From: JBMHDN01 sp049889355
GTDB taxonomy: Bacteria > Pseudomonadota > Alphaproteobacteria > Puniceispirillales > Puniceispirillaceae
DNA: 54,445 nt
Assembly (NCBI GenBank): GCA_049889355.1
Contig: JBMHDN010000024.1
Span: forward strand, 1-54,445
Direction: 5' to 3'
In this document: positions 51,482 to 54,445 of the stretch, in pieces
Layout of the letters: each line of letters starts with the position of its first letter
How positions within the stretch are numbered: position 1 is the first letter of the stretch
Notes under the pieces: generated by a model
Database searches by the model: none
Told to the model about the DNA's origin: nothing
What the model saw: only the letters and a program-made list of their open reading frames with translations
Program-made: the position numbers and the translations under genes

Positions 51482-52771
51482 TTATGCGGGTGGTGTATGG
51501 GTTTGTGAGGGGCTGGCCCAAGCCAGCCAAAGCGCCGCTGTCCAAGAAAAATCGCGGCCAATACAACCCGCACCAGATAGCGGATCAAAACATTCATAAA
51601 AACCAGAAAGCTCAATGACATTTTTCAGATCATAGCGCATTTTCTCAGCCAAGGCGGCTTCACCTTGTTCTGCCAATCCACGGGCGATCATGTAATTCAT
51701 CTGGCACCATAAAGGCCCACACCAATAACGCTGGCTCTCAAAGAGCGGTGCTTCTGGATCCCAGCTTGACTGACCAAATTGAGTCTGCGCAGAAATGCGA
51801 TTAATATGGCCGATGGTTTTGGCGCGCTGTTCCTTGGTGCCGACATCTGCATAAAAACACAGCGCGCTGGCATTGGAAAAGCCTTGTGAAAATTCACCAG
51901 TACGCACATCCCATGCACAAAAGGCGCCATATTCTTCGTTCCAGAAGCAATCTGTTGCTTTTTCTGCCTTCGCAATCCATGTTTTCAGCATTTTGGCCTC
52001 TTCTTCAAAGCCGAAAGCCTCTGCCAGCCAAAGCAAATCTCTATCTGCACGCAGCAAAATGAAAAACAGCCCCGGATCAGCCATCAAAAAAGGACCGTCA
52101 TTGGTCAGCAGCTTTTGATCCCAGCCATGATCGCGGCCAAATTTTACGATGGTGATATATTTGTCATATTCTTCCTGGCTTGGCCGCTCAGCTGGATTGG
52201 CATGCTCGATATCTTTGCGCTGATAGGATTCCAGTTCTGGGTCTATCTGCATATTGCCAAGCCCAATTTTCCAATCCGGGCAATTATCGCGGCCGGTTTC
52301 CCACGGATGGACGGTACAGATCACATCCACCCCGTCTGGGGTCCGGCATTCATGCCACCATTGATGCCATTTCAGTATCTGGGGAAATAAAGCACGGGCC
52401 CGGTCCATGCCCGACTTGCCTTGCTTTTTGGCCAGATGCGCCACAACAGAGGCCAGTACAGGTGGCTGAGAAATGCCGGTGCCGCTAATAGGCCCATTAT
52501 TGGTCTGCCAGATTTTAGGGCCTGGGAAATAATCCGCATCATCTTTTCTGAAAATAATAGATGGGATCATCCCATCATGGGCTTGCCCTTCTACCAGCAT
52601 TTCCAGTTCCTGCCAGGCACGATCATCATCCATGGTGGCGATACCAAGAGCGATAAAAGCTGAATCCCAATTCCATTGAAACGGATAGAGACGTGCAGTT
52701 GGAATGGTGAAGCCACCACGATCATTTTTCTTGAGGATAGTTCTCGCCTGTTCATCTAAATCAATTAACAT
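51482..52771 (-). CDS. GH63 hydrolase, mannosylglycerate/glucosylglycerate hydrolase-like
   Basis: About 429 residues, (alpha/alpha)6 barrel. FQWNWDSAFIALG near residue 30, HDGMIPSIIF, HPWETGRDNCPDW near residue 150 (Asp the likely acid) and FYECFDPLSGAGCIGRDFSWTAALWL (Glu the likely base) match GH63 mannosylglycerate/glucosylglycerate hydrolases. These release hexose from glycerate-linked compatible solutes, in the cytosol. It lies between a permease gene and the ATPase gene; the start ATG at 52771 follows AAGGGG, and a GTG immediately before it is an alternative. The operon context makes an imported glycosylglycerate a good substrate guess. A trehalase-like role is the alternative. Confidence 0.8.
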   Translation of the reverse strand: MLIDLDEQARTILKKNDRGGFTIPTARLYPFQWNWDSAFIALGIATMDDDRAWQELEMLVEGQAHDGMIPSIIFRKDDADYFPGPKIWQTNNGPISGTGISQPPVLASVVAHLAKKQGKSGMDRARALFPQILKWHQWWHECRTPDGVDVICTVHPWETGRDNCPDWKIGLGNMQIDPELESYQRKDIEHANPAERPSQEEYDKYITIVKFGRDHGWDQKLLTNDGPFLMADPGLFFILLRADRDLLWLAEAFGFEEEAKMLKTWIAKAEKATDCFWNEEYGAFCAWDVRTGEFSQGFSNASALCFYADVGTKEQRAKTIGHINRISAQTQFGQSSWDPEAPLFESQRYWCGPLWCQMNYMIARGLAEQGEAALAEKMRYDLKNVIELSGFYECFDPLSGAGCIGRDFSWTAALWLAWASPSQTHTPPA

Positions 52772-52774
52772 CAC

Positions 52775-54004
52775 TCACCCCTTCACACTGCCAGCTGTCA
52801 GACCGGACACCAGATATTTTTCAAACCACAGGAAGATCACCAAGACAGGCACGGTCGCCACAACAGAGCCTGCCATTAAATGCTGGCGCGGCACTTCGGA
52901 TGAATTCAAAGACACCACACCGCGCGACAAGGTGAAAATCTGAAAATCATCGAGGAACATAAAGGCAAACAAAAACTCATTCCAGGCGATCATAAAGACA
53001 TATAAAGAAACAGAGGCTAGCGCAGGCAACGCCAGCGGCATGGTGATTTTGGTGATCACCTGCCAGCGTGATAACCCATCCATCAGCCCTGCTTCTTCCA
53101 GCTCTGCAGGCAAGCCTCTGAAATAGCCTTGCAGCATATAAAGCGCGACAGGAATAGTAGTGGCCGGATAGACAACCATCAGTCCAATCAGCGAATCACG
53201 CAAACCAAGCTGAGAGAAAATCGCATAAAGCGGAATCACAAGCACAATGGCTGGGACCATATAAATCAGCAAAATCGAGCGTGATAAAAACAGCTGACCA
53301 GGAAAACGAAGGCGCGCCACCGCATAAGCACCTGGTATTGCAAAACATAAGGTCACAAGCACAGTTACCACTGAGACAATAGAAGAATTTATCAAGAAGG
53401 TCGCAAAATGATAATCGGTGAACAGCTCAATATAAGATCTGAAAAGCGTGTGAAGCCCAGCTGATAAATCAACAGAGAAATCAAGCGGGTTTTTCAGCAG
53501 GGATTGCTGGCTTTTCAGACTGGTCATCACCATGACATAAAAAGGCAGCGCCACAAGCACTGTAAAAAGCAACAGCCCCATTCCTTTTAAAAAACGGATG
53601 ATAAGCGCTTCAACACGATAACGTTTAGCTGATCCGGCGTCATACGCATGACAGCATAAGGCCATTGAGGCAATCACCAGTCCTGACCAGATCATAAGCG
53701 CCCCGATTTGAGGCAGGAGATGGGTATCTGCTGATGTGCCAAATGGCTTAAAGCCAGACAGGACCAGCAATAAGATGGCCGCAATAACACCAGTGAAAAT
53801 ATGGCTGCGTAGCTGGCGTTTAGCCGATGGTATCAGGATATGAATACCCCCTATCAGCGCGCCAGCCAGCGCCGCTGCCCCAATCGCAGGCACCATCACC
53901 ACCCCTGAGACCAGCATCGTCAGCAGGCTGGTCAGAACCATCCATACAGCCCCCCAGACAAGCCCAAAAATGGCGGCAATAAATGTGACATTACCCCAAC
54001 GCAT
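52775..54004 (-). CDS. ABC transporter permease, MalG-like, with N-terminal membrane extension
   Basis: 409 residues, about 120 longer than a normal MalG-type permease. Residues 1-125 give four extra hydrophobic helices (including MLVSGVVMVPAIGAAALAGALIGGIHILI and a third IFTGVIAAILLLVLSG). The transport core follows, with the EAA loop ELEEAGLMDGLSRWQVITKITMPLALPAL and C-terminal GLTAGSVKG. Coupling is tight: it overlaps the upstream permease gene by one base at 54004 and adjoins the GH63 gene. Confidence 0.85.
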   Translation of the reverse strand: MRWGNVTFIAAIFGLVWGAVWMVLTSLLTMLVSGVVMVPAIGAAALAGALIGGIHILIPSAKRQLRSHIFTGVIAAILLLVLSGFKPFGTSADTHLLPQIGALMIWSGLVIASMALCCHAYDAGSAKRYRVEALIIRFLKGMGLLLFTVLVALPFYVMVMTSLKSQQSLLKNPLDFSVDLSAGLHTLFRSYIELFTDYHFATFLINSSIVSVVTVLVTLCFAIPGAYAVARLRFPGQLFLSRSILLIYMVPAIVLVIPLYAIFSQLGLRDSLIGLMVVYPATTIPVALYMLQGYFRGLPAELEEAGLMDGLSRWQVITKITMPLALPALASVSLYVFMIAWNEFLFAFMFLDDFQIFTLSRGVVSLNSSEVPRQHLMAGSVVATVPVLVIFLWFEKYLVSGLTAGSVKG

Positions 54005-54445
54005 CAGCCATCATCCTGTGGTGAAAATTTAAAGAAGAGAAGTGCAAAGCTCAGCAAAACAACAAATACGACGACCGCAACGGCTGCGCCGGCGCCGAGA
54101 TTCGACACAGCAAAAGCCTGCTCATACACATCAACGGTGAGGGTGCGTGTGCCTGCCGCCCCGCCGGTCAGCAGGAAAATATCGTCAAATTTATTGAAGG
54201 TCCAAATGAAGCGGAGCAAGAAGAGCACAGATAAAATGCCGAGCAATTGCGGCAAGGATAAATACCAGAATTGCTGAAACGGCGTCGCCCCGTCCATCTC
54301 TGCCGCCTCATACATATCGCTGGAAATAGACTGCATCCGCGCCAGGATAAACAAAAAGGATAAGGGAAAATACCGCCAGGCCTCAAAGGCAATGACGGTG
54401 GTCAGGGCCATTGGAAATTTCCAAGTGAATCCAAAAATCTGAAAT
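54004..54445 (-). CDS. ABC transporter permease, MalF-like, truncated by window edge
   Basis: The open frame continues past base 54445, so the N-terminus lies outside the window; an internal ATG at 54411 is not the true start. Visible parts are a helix ALTTVIAFEAWRYFPLSFLFILARM, the EAA loop SSDMYEAAEMDGATPFQQFWYLSLPQLLGIL, and two more helices with AVAVVVFVVLLSFALLFFKF. It pairs with the downstream MalG-like permease, joined by a TGATG overlap. The binding protein of this system is presumably further to the right. Confidence 0.85.
   Translation of the reverse strand, partial: FQIFGFTWKFPMALTTVIAFEAWRYFPLSFLFILARMQSISSDMYEAAEMDGATPFQQFWYLSLPQLLGILSVLFLLRFIWTFNKFDDIFLLTGGAAGTRTLTVDVYEQAFAVSNLGAGAAVAVVVFVVLLSFALLFFKFSPQDDG

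Overview
The window looks like a chromosomal segment of a free-living marine alphaproteobacterium. The SAR116 group (Puniceispirillales) is my best guess. It rests on gene content (a SoeABC-like sulfite dehydrogenase, a non-pyrrolysine MttB homologue beside a dimethylglycine-dehydrogenase-like flavoprotein, an AglEFGAK-type sugar operon, an aqpS-arsC pair), on a GC content that looks close to half, and on short intergenic gaps. No rRNA or tRNA was seen, so this assignment is inference. I saw no tRNA, insertion sequence, prophage, CRISPR array or DNA-binding transcription factor; PhoU is the only recognisable regulatory protein.

Left part (1-16.2 kb): an edge-truncated histidine phosphatase, an MFS exporter, two small genes of 58 and 46 residues, a secreted pectinacetylesterase-like protein with a polysaccharide-lyase-like C-terminus, two EamA transporters, a TauE/SafE permease, a KefB-type K+/H+ antiporter with a His-rich repeat, a sterol-desaturase-family enzyme and a CvpA-like protein. 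Next come a leftward arsC-aqpS-small membrane protein-hyi run and a rightward thioredoxin-like, free-Met-(R)-sulfoxide reductase, formylglycine-generating enzyme and BesD-like oxygenase run.

Middle (16.2-34 kb): MttB-like plus DMGDH-like genes for methylated amines; rhodanese, VOC and persulfide-dioxygenase-like genes; a RutE-like nitroreductase preceded by a long inverted repeat covering its ribosome-binding site; a GarR-like dehydrogenase and an FAH-family hydrolase; two acetyltransferases; a three-subunit molybdoenzyme resembling SoeABC; PhoU; and an MDR oxidoreductase. Persulfide dioxygenase, SoeABC and TauE/SafE could together produce, oxidise and export sulfite. Hyi and the GarR-like enzyme could act in sequence on hydroxypyruvate and tartronate semialdehyde.

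Right part (33-54.4 kb): a PhyH oxygenase, an aminotransferase and a GMC oxidoreductase; VOC, YdeI-like, quinone-reductase-like, AGE-epimerase and TauD-like genes; then two carbohydrate uptake loci read leftward. The first is aglE-aglF-aglG-aglA-aglK plus a GH1 beta-glucosidase, as in the alpha-glucoside system of Sinorhizobium. The second has two permeases (one cut by the window edge), a GH63 hydrolase of the mannosylglycerate/glucosylglycerate hydrolase type and an ATPase, which suggests uptake and hydrolysis of a glycosylated compatible solute.

Small tandem repeats are a recurring oddity: 18-bp units in two genes, a 14-bp array between the two sugar loci, and a 12-bp triplication at the end of the MttB-like gene.
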